DNA of 64,000 nt from Zhihengliuella halotolerans (GTDB lineage: Bacteria; Actinomycetota; Actinomycetes; Actinomycetales; Micrococcaceae): NCBI RefSeq assembly GCF_004217565.1, contig NZ_SHLA01000001.1:310001-374000 (forward strand), given 5' to 3'. Both the position numbers and the translations under genes were made by a program. Shown here one piece after another: positions 28,701 through 35,655 of this stretch; the first letter of the stretch is position 1, and each line of letters opens with the position of its first letter. Under the pieces are notes generated by a model that had not been told where the DNA came from, did not search any database, and was given only the letters and a program-made list of their open reading frames with translations.

Positions 28701-30535
28701 ACGGCGAAAGGTCCGCAACCAGCGGCCCGGTCCCGTTCGGCTTCGAGTTGGATGCCGAGACGGATCGCACGGTCGACGTGTACGACGACGAGGCGCAGCC
28801 CGGTTCCGAGGGCGAGCTCCTCGGGACGGTGTCCTGGGACGAGGTCGATACCGAGGACCCGTCGTGGTCCAAGGAGTTCGAGCAGGAACTGACGTTCACG
28901 GTCGATCCCGGCACCTGCGGTACCTTCACTAACACCGCGTGGGTCGTGGTCACGGGTGAGAACCCGCAGGACGATGCGACGGTGACGGTTTGCCACGAGG
29001 CGGATCTGCTGGTCTCGAAGACGGCGGACGCGAGCTACGACCGCCTCTACCTCTGGGAGATCGACAAGGAGGTCGACCGCACCACGGTCACCGTGGGCGA
29101 GGACAACGCGGCGCCGCAGTTCGGCTACAAGGTGATCGCGACGCCGGGAGACTACGAGGATTCGAACTGGATGCTCTCCGGTGAGATCACCGTCATGAAC
29201 CCGAACTCCGAGGAGCAGGGTCCGATCACGGCCACGGTGGTGGACGTGCCCGGCGTCGAGGGTATCGAATCCTGTGAGGTCGTCGGCGGCGAGGAAGTCG
29301 TCATCGATCCGGGGGAGACCGTAACTCTCGCTTACGAGTGCGTGATCACCGGGCAGCCGGCCTACGAGGGCGAGAACACCGTTGAGGTCGCGTGGGACGG
29401 TGGGTCCGTCACGGCGGGCACTGGCATCGCCTTCGGCCTGGAGACGGAGACGGACAAGATCGTCGACGTCTACGACGACAAGACGGATCCGGAAGGTGAT
29501 CCCGTGCTGCTGGGCTCTGCGGAGTGGAACGCGGAGGGAACGGCGACCGAGTTCGACTACGTGCTCGAGCTGGATGCGCCGGCCGGCCAGTGCGTGGACT
29601 ACACCAACACGGCCTGGATCGTCGTAGAAGGCGACGTTCCGCAGGATTCGGTGACAGTCACCCCCTGCCGCGAGGCCGCACTCATGGTCGACAAGTCGAT
29701 TAATGGCTCCTTCGACCGCCTGTACCTGTGGGACGTCGCCAAGGACGTCGACCGGACCGAGGTGACGGTCGGCGCGGAGGACGAGGCGCCGGAGTTCAAC
29801 TACACGGTCGTCGCGACCCCGGGCGACACCGAGGACAGCGGTTTCGAGCTGGACGGATCGATCACGATCCAGAACCCGAACATGTTCGATGCCGCCTGGA
29901 TCGTCGCCGAGGTCGAGGACACGGTCTCGATCGAGTCCCTGGTCTGCACGATCGAGGACGAGGACCTGAACGAGGACGGAACGGTCACGATCGCGCCGAA
30001 TAGTTCGGTCACGTTGGACTACTCGTGCACGACCGACGGCGCCACCGCGGAGACGGAAGGCGAGAACACCGCCGTCGTCACGTGGCACGACGGCGAACGG
30101 TCCGCGACGAGCGGCCCGGTGCCGTTCGGCTTCGACCTCGACGCCGAGACCGATAAGACGGTTGAGGTGGTTGATGATCAGACGGATCCGGGTGCTGAGC
30201 CGGTGGTGTTGGGTTCGGCGGACTGGAATGCGGAGGGTGAGGCGACGGAGTTTGAGTACGCGTTGACTCATGATGCGAAGGCTGGTCAGTGTGCTTCGTT
30301 TACGAACACGGCGATGATCGTGGAGACGGGGGCGCAGGCGCAGGCGGAGGTGGAGACGTGCCGCGAGGCAGCACCGGCTCCCACTTCGGAACCGACGCCA
30401 GCGCCCGTCCCGATCCCCGCACCGACGCCGCTGCCGAGGACGGGATCGCAGATCATGTGGCTGGCCATCGTGGGTCTCGGGCTCCTGATCGTCGGAGCCG
30501 GGGCGATGATCGGCCGGAACCGCCGGGACGTCTGA
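22730..30535 (+). CDS. giant LPXTG-anchored surface protein with nine ~230-residue repeats
   Basis: 2601 residues. Signal peptide with basic start and hydrophobic core LKSLLAMGLAAGLMFSG, cleaved near AMA (about residue 38). Residues 43-155 are Glu/Pro/Ala-rich. A globular domain (157-368) precedes a SpaA/Cna-B-like prealbumin domain (370-466, LKILKTDENGVPLGGATFEI ... YTVTEIEAPDGYLLP). Nine beta-rich repeats begin near residues 470, 704, 938, 1170, 1395, 1620, 1853, 2092 and 2316, each opening like VVEKTIDGSFDRLYLWDVEK and carrying about four cysteines. After a Pro-rich linker comes LPRTG, a hydrophobic segment and RNRRDV: a sortase signal. Probable adhesin, pilus-like or cell-wall stalk protein; no sortase gene lies in the window. 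It contains a recent 675-bp duplication. Confidence 0.88.
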   Translation: MSRHLTRAHRTGLRALKSLLAMGLAAGLMFSGSVAMAVAAEDDFPAAAEVTAQTEPEGEAPVQKNASVDEETLVEEDATDKAEVAEKTADEPVTEEEVAPKPAPAEAPVAEEPAAEEPAAEEKVAPKQEKAEKPAAEEPAVEEEAPEVLSAEVFTPFASSSDFLLNWPADIDMATDPIGNNDPTVYSQGSKENDPSSWDYSASASSPGSGDVGDTWVAADYVGDDAWLWLAFERVTANGQIGYFLELNQLPSTTNANGADIPVRSVGDIRLTFPANNDAFSTPVIERWDGSGWVASSLPAGSWDHVVSQEGTLVEFKFNLSAIFGGEDGMLDCGEFDFANIMLRSAASASQQSELKDFVGGQIDVDLCAGLKILKTDENGVPLGGATFEIDPNPLPDGEGTLTITDNDANDADPADGVIELAAVNPGEYTVTEIEAPDGYLLPADRDQGPLTVEPGGSVTFTFEDPVKWVPLTVEKSVDASYSVLYEWDIEKTVDQSLVEQSGTTAAFTYLVEVTEGARTASDFVVDGTITVDNPNAGAMVATVEDVLGDGTVCVIDAADASGADGLQISFEPGETVLDYECEVAEEPEELSGSNEVSVAWSRADYPQEQDDVDDPGNAPEGEASASEAFEWTVNETDETVTIEDSQFEFDPAWEITWSGEGTVHEQEYTLEREVPAGECQTFDNTATIVETQQSDDAEATLCVGADLVVEKNVIHSFDRTYLWDIEKTVLGDQPFAADPETGDVTVEYEVTVGPNSFQDSGWAMRGEITVANPNDWQDIETTVSDAVDIGGGAECTVMDATRVVEANDSLVFEYTCTFMSEPEYDGENVATAVWDAEAAFTPNGEATGSAEVSADEWSVTPINDTVVVEDDHFTFDPAWEITWSEDLEPETRTYELTWNVGEAGRCAEFVNVASVIGDDDLPLAEDDALAEACREAPLVVEKTIDGSFDRLYLWDVEKDVDQTEVTVGEDDAIPEFAYTVVATPGETEDGEFELGGTITIENPNTFESGWIVAEVEDTISIEGLVCTIDDDDLNEDGTVTIEPNSTVELDYTCTTDGVTAESEGENTAVVTWNDGERFATSGPVPFGFELDGETDKSVEVFDDKTDPEGEPVLLGSAEWNAEGTPTEFEYVLELDAPAGECVAYTNTAWIVVDGDDPSDEVDVTVCRQAGLLISKTVDADYDRLYLWDILKDVDSTMVTVGEEDAAPAFNYTVIATPGGFEDSGWTMSGTITVENPNDEGQDPVTVDVTDVPSVEGVDSCSVIDGEGVTIASGDSVVLDYECVISGQPQYQGENTAVVTWPNGESSATVGVGFELDGETDKSVEVFDDKTDPEGEPVLLGSAEWNAEGTPTEFEYVLELDAPAGECVAYTNTAWIVVDGDDPSDEVDVTVCRQAGLLISKTVDADYDRLYLWDILKDVDSTMATVGEEDAAPAFNYTVIATPGGFEDSGWTMSGTITVENPNDEGQDPVTVDVTDVPSVEGVDSCSVIDGEGVTIASGDSVVLDYECVISGQPQYQGENTAVVTWPNGESSATVGVGFELDGETDKSVEVFDDKTDPEGEPVLLGSAEWNAEGTPTEFEYVLELDAPAGECVAYTNTAWIVVDGDDPQDSVTVTACREAALVVDKSAGGSFDRLYFWDIAKDVDRTEVTVGEEDDAPEFNYTVIATPGDHEDSGFELGGTILVQNENSFDHAWIVADVEDTVSIESLVCTIEDDDLNEDGTVTIPPGSSVFLDYTCTTGGVSAETEGENTAVVTWHDGERTATSGPVPFGFDLDEETDKVVDVLDDKTNPEADPVTLGSAEWNAEGTPTEFEYSLVLDAPIGDCAGYTNTAHVEVTGADPQAEASVSVCREAALVVAKSIEASFDRTYLWDLTKERADGDEDFVDADENGEATVPYVIAVTSGGYADSGFELGGSIEITNPNVFEGGGIVAEVEDTVSVDGLVCTIAGLNEEGTVAIAPESSVTLDYTCTTEGVTAETEGENTAIATWHDGERSATSGPVPFGFELDAETDRTVDVYDDEAQPGSEGELLGTVSWDEVDTEDPSWSKEFEQELTFTVDPGTCGTFTNTAWVVVTGENPQDDATVTVCHEADLLVSKTADASYDRLYLWEIDKEVDRTTVTVGEDNAAPQFGYKVIATPGDYEDSNWMLSGEITVMNPNSEEQGPITATVVDVPGVEGIESCEVVGGEEVVIDPGETVTLAYECVITGQPAYEGENTVEVAWDGGSVTAGTGIAFGLETETDKIVDVYDDKTDPEGDPVLLGSAEWNAEGTATEFDYVLELDAPAGQCVDYTNTAWIVVEGDVPQDSVTVTPCREAALMVDKSINGSFDRLYLWDVAKDVDRTEVTVGAEDEAPEFNYTVVATPGDTEDSGFELDGSITIQNPNMFDAAWIVAEVEDTVSIESLVCTIEDEDLNEDGTVTIAPNSSVTLDYSCTTDGATAETEGENTAVVTWHDGERSATSGPVPFGFDLDAETDKTVEVVDDQTDPGAEPVVLGSADWNAEGEATEFEYALTHDAKAGQCASFTNTAMIVETGAQAQAEVETCREAAPAPTSEPTPAPVPIPAPTPLPRTGSQIMWLAIVGLGLLIVGAGAMIGRNRRDV
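25991..27546 (+). repeat. 675-bp tandem duplication inside the giant surface gene
   Basis: Unit A 25991-26665 and unit B 26666-27340 are both 675 bp (225 codons) and differ, as far as I can read, at one base (T 26325 versus C 27000, changing Val to Ala). A third partial unit, 27341-27546, continues identical for 206 bases before diverging. The other repeats of the gene are only similar at protein level, so this duplication is very recent or maintained by recombination. Confidence 0.9.
30143..30352 (+). repeat. segment nearly identical to the 3' end of the paralogous gene
   Basis: These 210 bases match 35032-35241 with only scattered differences, including many synonymous T-ending codons (GAT, GTT, GGT) that contrast with the C/G-ending codons just upstream. 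The pattern suggests gene conversion or exchange between the two paralogues. Confidence 0.75.
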
Positions 30536-30580
30536 CGGAAACTGCGACCGCCGCCAATGAGAGGTTGCCGCGGCAGTGAA

Positions 30581-30618
30581 GGCGGGGGTGGAGTGTCAAG
30601 CGACACTCCGCCCCCGCC
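30581..30618 (+). terminator. terminator of the first giant surface gene
   Basis: GGCGGGGGTGGAGTGTC and GACACTCCGCCCCCGCC form a 17-bp stem with one G-U pair and an AAGC loop, 45 bases after the stop codon. Confidence 0.8.
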
Positions 30619-30655
30619 GTCGTTCAGTCTCTGCGGCAAGAAGCCTCTGTCATCA

Positions 30656-30685
30656 TTCCCGTGAGGGGCATCTTGTGCTTATACT
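30656..30685 (+). promoter_or_regulatory. promoter of the second giant surface protein gene
   Basis: TTCCCG (30656-30661) and TATACT (30680-30685) with an 18-base spacer, the same layout as at 22293-22322. It comes after the terminator of gene 1, so the two giant genes are separate transcripts. Confidence 0.65.
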
Positions 30686-30691
30686 CAGGGC

Positions 30692-30967
30692 GTGTCACCC
30701 GTCACAGGGTGGTCGCGTGTAAGGCATCGGGGGGGAACCTTTAGCAAGGACCCGAAAGCCATGGAACACGAATACGTTGGGGACGCCGCTACTCCGCCGG
30801 GCATGAGGCCCGAGGACCAGGCAGGCGCTGAAGCCCCGCGCCACTCGCATCTCTTGAAGCCGTCGCGACGACGACAGCGACCTCTCACGCAGACCGCAGC
30901 CTAGCCACAGCCGATCTCGGCTACCGGAGGCTGCGGCTACTCGCCTGTCCGTTCCAACTGCGGAACG
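30692..30967 (+). promoter_or_regulatory. conserved structured leader RNA, copy 2
   Basis: Counterpart of 22329-22594. H1 is CACCC/GGGTG (30696-30711), at the same distance (11 bases) from the -10 box but with other bases than copy 1. H2 (30723-30760) is nearly identical to copy 1, differing mainly in its terminal loop. The invariant stretch with ACGTTGGGGACGCCG follows, then H3 GGCGC/GCGCC and H4 CGTTCC/GGAACG (30950-30967). A copy-specific hairpin CCGCAGCC ... GGCTGCGG enclosing AGCCGA/TCGGCT lies at 30894-30936. Total leader length to the start codon is about 413 bases versus about 401 in copy 1. Confidence 0.6.
30761..30904 (+). CDS. possible leader peptide, copy 2 (47 residues)
   Basis: A 47-codon frame from ATG 30761, with AAGGA in the 3' arm of helix H2 as SD. 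It starts MEHEYVGDAATPPGMRPEDQ and contains HLLKPSRRRQRP with three CGA codons. It corresponds to the 39-residue frame of copy 1 but has a longer C-terminus. Coding status is uncertain for the same reasons. Confidence 0.3.
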   Translation: MEHEYVGDAATPPGMRPEDQAGAEAPRHSHLLKPSRRRQRPLTQTAA

Positions 30968-31104
30968 CGGGCGCACGAGCCCAGCAGGCTGAATCTCTCA
31001 CCTCCGGCGGGTCGGATCGTCCAACGCTATTCCAGCCAGCTCGCGCTATCTATCGATCATTCGCGCTGGCCTTCCGTACTCACCCGCATCTTTAAGAGGA
31101 CGAC

Positions 31105-34100
31105 ATGTCACGACATCTCAACCGCGCCCCACGCAGTGGGCCTCGCGGACTCAAATCTTTGCTGGCCATGGGGCTCGCCGCAGGTCTGATGTTCTCCGGC
31201 AGCATCGCCATGGCTGCGGCCGACGAGGAGATCTTCCCGGCGGCCGAAGACCAGTCGGTTACGACAGAGGAAAACACCAACGAGGAGCTCGAGTCGAGTT
31301 CGGCTGAGGAGCCTGTACTCGAGGAGGAGCCCGCCGGCGAGGACGAATCGGCCGAGGAGCCGGCAGTAGAAGTGGCTCCCGTTGACGAATCGGCAGCCGA
31401 GGAGGAGCAGGCCGAGGTGCCTGCCGCTGAGGAGAAGGCGGCACCGAAGCAGGAACCGGCTGCTGAGGCGCCCGCAGTCGAGGAAGAGGCCCCGGAAGTG
31501 CTTTCGGCGGAGGTGTTCACGCCCTTCGCATCGTCGAGTGATTTTCTGCTGAATTGGCCGGCCGACATCGACATGGCGACGGATCCGATTGGCAACGCGG
31601 ATACGACGGTCTATTCGAATGGTTCCAAGGAGAACGACCTTTCGTCGTGGAACTACAACGAGTCGGCTGGTTCGCCTGGTTCGGGTGATGTCGGGGACAC
31701 GTGGGTTGCCGCTGACTATGTGGGGGACGATGCTTGGCTGTGGCTGGCGTTCGAGCGGGTCACGTCGAATGGTCAGATCGGGTATTTCCTCGAGCTGAAT
31801 CAGCTGGCCTCGACGACGAATGCGAACGGGGCGGATATCCCGGTGCGCAGCGTGGGCGATCTCCGGTTCGTGTTCCCGGCGAATAATGATGCGTTCTCCA
31901 CGCCTGAGGTTCAGGTGTGGGACGGGTCGGGCTGGGTGACGACAACGTTGCCGGCTGGCTCCTGGGATCATGTGGTGAGCCAGGACGAGACGCTGGTCGA
32001 GTTCAAGTTCAATCTCTCGGCGATCTTCGGTGGCGACGATGGGATGCTCGAGTGCGGTGATTTCGATTTCGCGAACATCATGCTGCGCTCGGCAGCGTCG
32101 GCGAGCCAGCAGTCGGAGTTGAAGGACTTCGTCGGCGGTCAGATCGATCTCGATCTGTGTTCGAGTCTGAAGATCCTGAAGACGGATGAGAACGGGGTGC
32201 CGCTCGGTGGTGCGTCGTTCGAGATCGATCCGAATCCGCTGCCTGGTGGCGAGGGGACGTTGACGGTCACGGACAACGATGCCAACGATGCTGATCCTGC
32301 TGACGGGACGATCGAGTTGGCTGAGGTGAATCCGGGGGAGTACACGGTGACCGAGGTCGTGGCGCCGGACGGGTACTTGTTGCCGGCTGATCGGGACCAG
32401 GGGCCGCTGACGGTTGAGCCGGGTGGGAGCGTGACGTTCACGTTCGAGGACCCGATCGCCTGGGAACCGCTGAGCGTCGAGAAGTCGATCGAGGCCTCCT
32501 ACCAGGTCGACTACACCTGGGGCATCGACAAGTCGGTGGACCAGACCCTGATCGAGCAGGCCGGGACGACCGCTGACTTCACGTATTTGGTCGAGGTGTT
32601 CGAGGGCGATCGGACCGCGACCGATTTCGTCGCCGGCGGAATGATCACCGTGGACAACCCGAACGCGGGGTCGATGGTGGCCACGGTAGAGGACGTGCTC
32701 GGTGACGGGACGGTCTGCGTGATCGACGCCGCCGACGCCAGCGGTGCTGACGGTCATCAGATCGCCTTCGGCCCCGGGGAAACGGTGCTCGACTACGAGT
32801 GCGAGATCGGCGCCGAACCGGAAAGCGAGTCCGGCTCCAACGCCGTCACGCTGACCTGGAGCAACGCTGACTACCCGCAGGAGCAGTCCCACGTCGACGA
32901 CCCGGACAACGCCGGTGAGGCGTCCGCCACTGACACGGTCGATTTCACGTGGACGACGACGGAGGCGAACGAAGCCGTCACCGTCGAGGACAGCCAGTTC
33001 ACGTTTGACCCGGAGTGGAGCATCACATGGGGCTCCGAAGAGGACGGCGTGTACGAGAACACCTACACGATCACCCGCGAGGTTCCAGCTGGCGAGTGCC
33101 AGACGTTCGATAACACGGTGACGATCGTCGAGACGGGTCAGTCTGACACCGTCGAGGCGACGTTGTGTGTGGGTGCGGATCTGGTCGTGGAGAAGAACGT
33201 GATCCACAGCTTCGACCGGACGTATCTGTGGGATATCGAGAAGACCGTGCTCGGCGACCAGCCGTTCGAGGCTGATCCCGAGACTGGAGACGTGACGGTC
33301 GAGTACGAGGTCACGGTGGGTCCGAATTCGTTCCAGGATTCGGGTTGGGCGATGAGTGGCGAGATTACAGTTGCGAACCCCAATGACTGGCAGGACATCG
33401 AGACGACAGTGAGCGACGCCGTCGACATCGGCGGCGGGGCCGAGTGTGCCGTCATGGATGCTACGCGGCTGATCGGGGCCGGCGAGAGCCAGACCTTCGA
33501 CTACAACTGCACGTTCACGAGCGAGCCGGAGTACGAGGGTGAGAACGTGGCGACCGCGGTGTGGGATGCCGACGCCGCTTCGACGCCGACCGGCGAAGCC
33601 ACGGGCACTGCGGAGGTCGCTGCTGACGAGTGGTCGGTCACGCCGATCAATGACACGGTCCTCGTCGAGGACGACCACTTCACCTTCGATCCGGCTTGGG
33701 AAGTCACCTGGTCGGATGGCATGGAACCGGAGAAGCGCACGTACGAGCTGACGTGGAACGTGGGCGAGGCCGGCACGTGTGCCGAGTTCGTGAATGTCGC
33801 CAGCGTGGTGGGCGATGAGGGCCTGACCTTGGCTGAGGACGACGCTCTTGCCGAAGCCTGTCGTGAGGCACCGTTGGTGGTCGAGAAGACGATTGATGGT
33901 TCCTTCGATCGGACGTATTTGTGGGATGTGGTGAAGGAGCGTGCTGAGGGTGTCGATGAGTTTGTCGATGCTGATGAGAATGGTGAGGCGACGGTCCCGT
34001 ATCTGATCTCGGTGTCGAGTGAGGGTTATGCCGATGATGGTTTCGAGCTGGGCGGGACGATCTCGATTGAGAATCCGAACATGTTCGAGTCGGGCTGGAT

Positions 34101-35394
34101 TGTTGCTGAGGTCGAGGACACGATCTCGGTTGAGTCCCTGGTCTGCACGGTCGAGGACGAGGATCTGAACGAGGACGGGACGGTGACGATCGCGCCGAAC
34201 AGCACGGTCGAGCTGGACTACTCGTGCACGACCGAGGGTGCGACCGCGGAGACGACCGGCAATAACACGGCGGTTGTCACCTGGCATGAGGGTGAGCGGA
34301 GCGCGTCGAGTTCTCCGGTGGAGTTCGCTTTCGAGTTGGATGCGGAGACGGATGAGACCGTCGAGGTGTTCGACGACGAGGCGGTGCCCGGTTCCGAGGG
34401 CGAGCTGCTGGGGACGGTGTCGTGGGACGAGGTTGATCCCGAGGACGCGTCCTGGTCGAAGGAGTTCGAGCAGGAGCTGGTGTTCACGGTGGAGTCGGGG
34501 ACGTGCGAGTCGTTCACGAACACGGCCTGGGTCGTGGTCACGGGTGAGAACCCGATGGATGATGCGGACGTGACGGTCTGTCACGAGGCGGATCTGCTGG
34601 TTTCGAAGACGGCGGATGCGAGCTTCGATCGGTTGTATCTGTGGGAGATCGCCAAGGAGGTCGATCGGAGCAAGGTGACGGTCGCTCATGATGGTGCTGC
34701 TCCGGAGTTCGAGTACCTGGTTTCGGCGACGCCGGGTGGGGTCGAGGACTCGGGGTGGATGCTCTCCGGTGAGATCACGGTCATGAATCCGAACTCGGAG
34801 GAGCAGGGTCCGATCGAGGCGACGGTGGCGGACGTGCCCGGTGTCGAGGGGATCGAGTCCTGTGTGATCGAGGGCGGCGGCGACGTCGTGATCGATCCGG
34901 GGGCGACGGTCACGTTGGCGTACGAGTGCCTGATCGAGGGGCAGCCGGAGTACGAGGGTGAGAACGTGGTGGAGGTCGCCTGGGATGGCGGGTCTGTCAC
35001 GGCGAGTACTGCGGTCGTGTTCGAGTTGGATGCCGAGACTGATAAGTCGGTTGAGGTGGTTGATGATCAGACGGATCCGGGTGCTGAGCCGGTGGTGTTG
35101 GGTTCGGCGGACTGGAATGCGGAGGGTGAGTCGACGGAGTTCGAGTATGTGTTGACTCATGATGCGAAGGCTGGTCAGTGTGCTTCGTTCACGAACACGG
35201 CGATGATCGTGGAGACGGGTGCGGACGCGCAGGCGGAGGTCGAGGCTTGCCGTGAGGCGGCACCGGTTCCCACACCGACACCGGGGCCGCTGCCGAAGAC
35301 GGGCGCCCAGGCTGGGTGGCTGGCTCTGGTGGGACTCGGATTGTTGATGGCCGGAGCCGGGGCGTTGATCGCTCGGAACCGCCGCGACGCCTGA
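31105..35394 (+). CDS. second giant LPXTG-anchored surface protein, four repeats
   Basis: 1429 residues, paralogue of the preceding gene. Signal peptide nearly the same (SLLAMGLAAGLMFSGSIAMA), acidic Glu/Pro/Ala region (about 43-140), the same globular domain (about 142-353) and SpaA-like domain (about 355-450), then four repeats starting near residues 454, 691, 921 and 1161. It ends LPKTGAQAGWLALVG..., a hydrophobic helix and RNRRDA, a sortase signal. The first two repeats match repeats 1 and 2 of the larger protein; the third resembles its repeat 7 and the fourth its repeat 8, so internal repeats were lost or gained. AGAGGA precedes ATG 31105. Codon usage shifts to T-ending codons in 33890-34140 and 34560-35240. 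Confidence 0.88.
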   Translation: MSRHLNRAPRSGPRGLKSLLAMGLAAGLMFSGSIAMAAADEEIFPAAEDQSVTTEENTNEELESSSAEEPVLEEEPAGEDESAEEPAVEVAPVDESAAEEEQAEVPAAEEKAAPKQEPAAEAPAVEEEAPEVLSAEVFTPFASSSDFLLNWPADIDMATDPIGNADTTVYSNGSKENDLSSWNYNESAGSPGSGDVGDTWVAADYVGDDAWLWLAFERVTSNGQIGYFLELNQLASTTNANGADIPVRSVGDLRFVFPANNDAFSTPEVQVWDGSGWVTTTLPAGSWDHVVSQDETLVEFKFNLSAIFGGDDGMLECGDFDFANIMLRSAASASQQSELKDFVGGQIDLDLCSSLKILKTDENGVPLGGASFEIDPNPLPGGEGTLTVTDNDANDADPADGTIELAEVNPGEYTVTEVVAPDGYLLPADRDQGPLTVEPGGSVTFTFEDPIAWEPLSVEKSIEASYQVDYTWGIDKSVDQTLIEQAGTTADFTYLVEVFEGDRTATDFVAGGMITVDNPNAGSMVATVEDVLGDGTVCVIDAADASGADGHQIAFGPGETVLDYECEIGAEPESESGSNAVTLTWSNADYPQEQSHVDDPDNAGEASATDTVDFTWTTTEANEAVTVEDSQFTFDPEWSITWGSEEDGVYENTYTITREVPAGECQTFDNTVTIVETGQSDTVEATLCVGADLVVEKNVIHSFDRTYLWDIEKTVLGDQPFEADPETGDVTVEYEVTVGPNSFQDSGWAMSGEITVANPNDWQDIETTVSDAVDIGGGAECAVMDATRLIGAGESQTFDYNCTFTSEPEYEGENVATAVWDADAASTPTGEATGTAEVAADEWSVTPINDTVLVEDDHFTFDPAWEVTWSDGMEPEKRTYELTWNVGEAGTCAEFVNVASVVGDEGLTLAEDDALAEACREAPLVVEKTIDGSFDRTYLWDVVKERAEGVDEFVDADENGEATVPYLISVSSEGYADDGFELGGTISIENPNMFESGWIVAEVEDTISVESLVCTVEDEDLNEDGTVTIAPNSTVELDYSCTTEGATAETTGNNTAVVTWHEGERSASSSPVEFAFELDAETDETVEVFDDEAVPGSEGELLGTVSWDEVDPEDASWSKEFEQELVFTVESGTCESFTNTAWVVVTGENPMDDADVTVCHEADLLVSKTADASFDRLYLWEIAKEVDRSKVTVAHDGAAPEFEYLVSATPGGVEDSGWMLSGEITVMNPNSEEQGPIEATVADVPGVEGIESCVIEGGGDVVIDPGATVTLAYECLIEGQPEYEGENVVEVAWDGGSVTASTAVVFELDAETDKSVEVVDDQTDPGAEPVVLGSADWNAEGESTEFEYVLTHDAKAGQCASFTNTAMIVETGADAQAEVEACREAAPVPTPTPGPLPKTGAQAGWLALVGLGLLMAGAGALIARNRRDA
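35032..35241 (+). repeat. segment nearly identical to the 3' end of the first giant gene
   Basis: Partner of 30143-30352, equal in length. See that entry for the recombination argument. Confidence 0.75.
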
Positions 35395-35452
35395 AGGAGG
35401 CCGCAGTCGCCGACTGAATGATGGCGGCTAAGCGCAGCGGAGACGCTGCAGT

Positions 35453-35505
35453 GACGCGGGGCGGGCCGTGCTCTCGGAAATCGGGGGCGCGGCCCGCCCC
35501 GCGTC
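35453..35505 (+). terminator. terminator of the second giant surface gene
   Basis: GACGCGGGGCGGGCC and GGCCCGCCCCGCGTC make a perfect 15-bp stem with a loop of about 23 bases, some 58 bases after the stop codon. No T-run. Confidence 0.7.
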
Positions 35506-35570
35506 GTCGTGTGCGATGTGAGCCCTTGCACAACGTGTTCTCCGCCACCTACCATGAGTGTAGCGATAAT

Positions 35571-35585
35571 CGAACGTGCAGTTCG
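35571..35585. promoter_or_regulatory. candidate operator upstream of the monooxygenase gene
   Basis: CGAACGTGCAGTTCG is a 5+5 bp inverted repeat with a five-base centre; a further GTTC...GAAC overlaps at 35581-35594. It lies 70 bases before the start codon. IclR- and related regulators of aromatic catabolism bind sites of this kind, but the assignment is a guess. Confidence 0.35.
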
Positions 35586-35655
35586 TTTATAGAACATACC
35601 AAGGGTGGCGTCGCACGACGTGCATCCGCCCGCACAACGAAGTGAGGACCATCCC

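Noticed and set aside
24050-30271. 2073-codon open frame antisense to the first giant surface gene, and a 1350-codon one at 31108-35160
   Set aside because: The sense genes are rich in GAx, GTx and ACx codons, so the antisense frame in register rarely meets a stop. The antisense proteins are repetitive mirror products rich in Arg, His and Leu, without start signals or domains.
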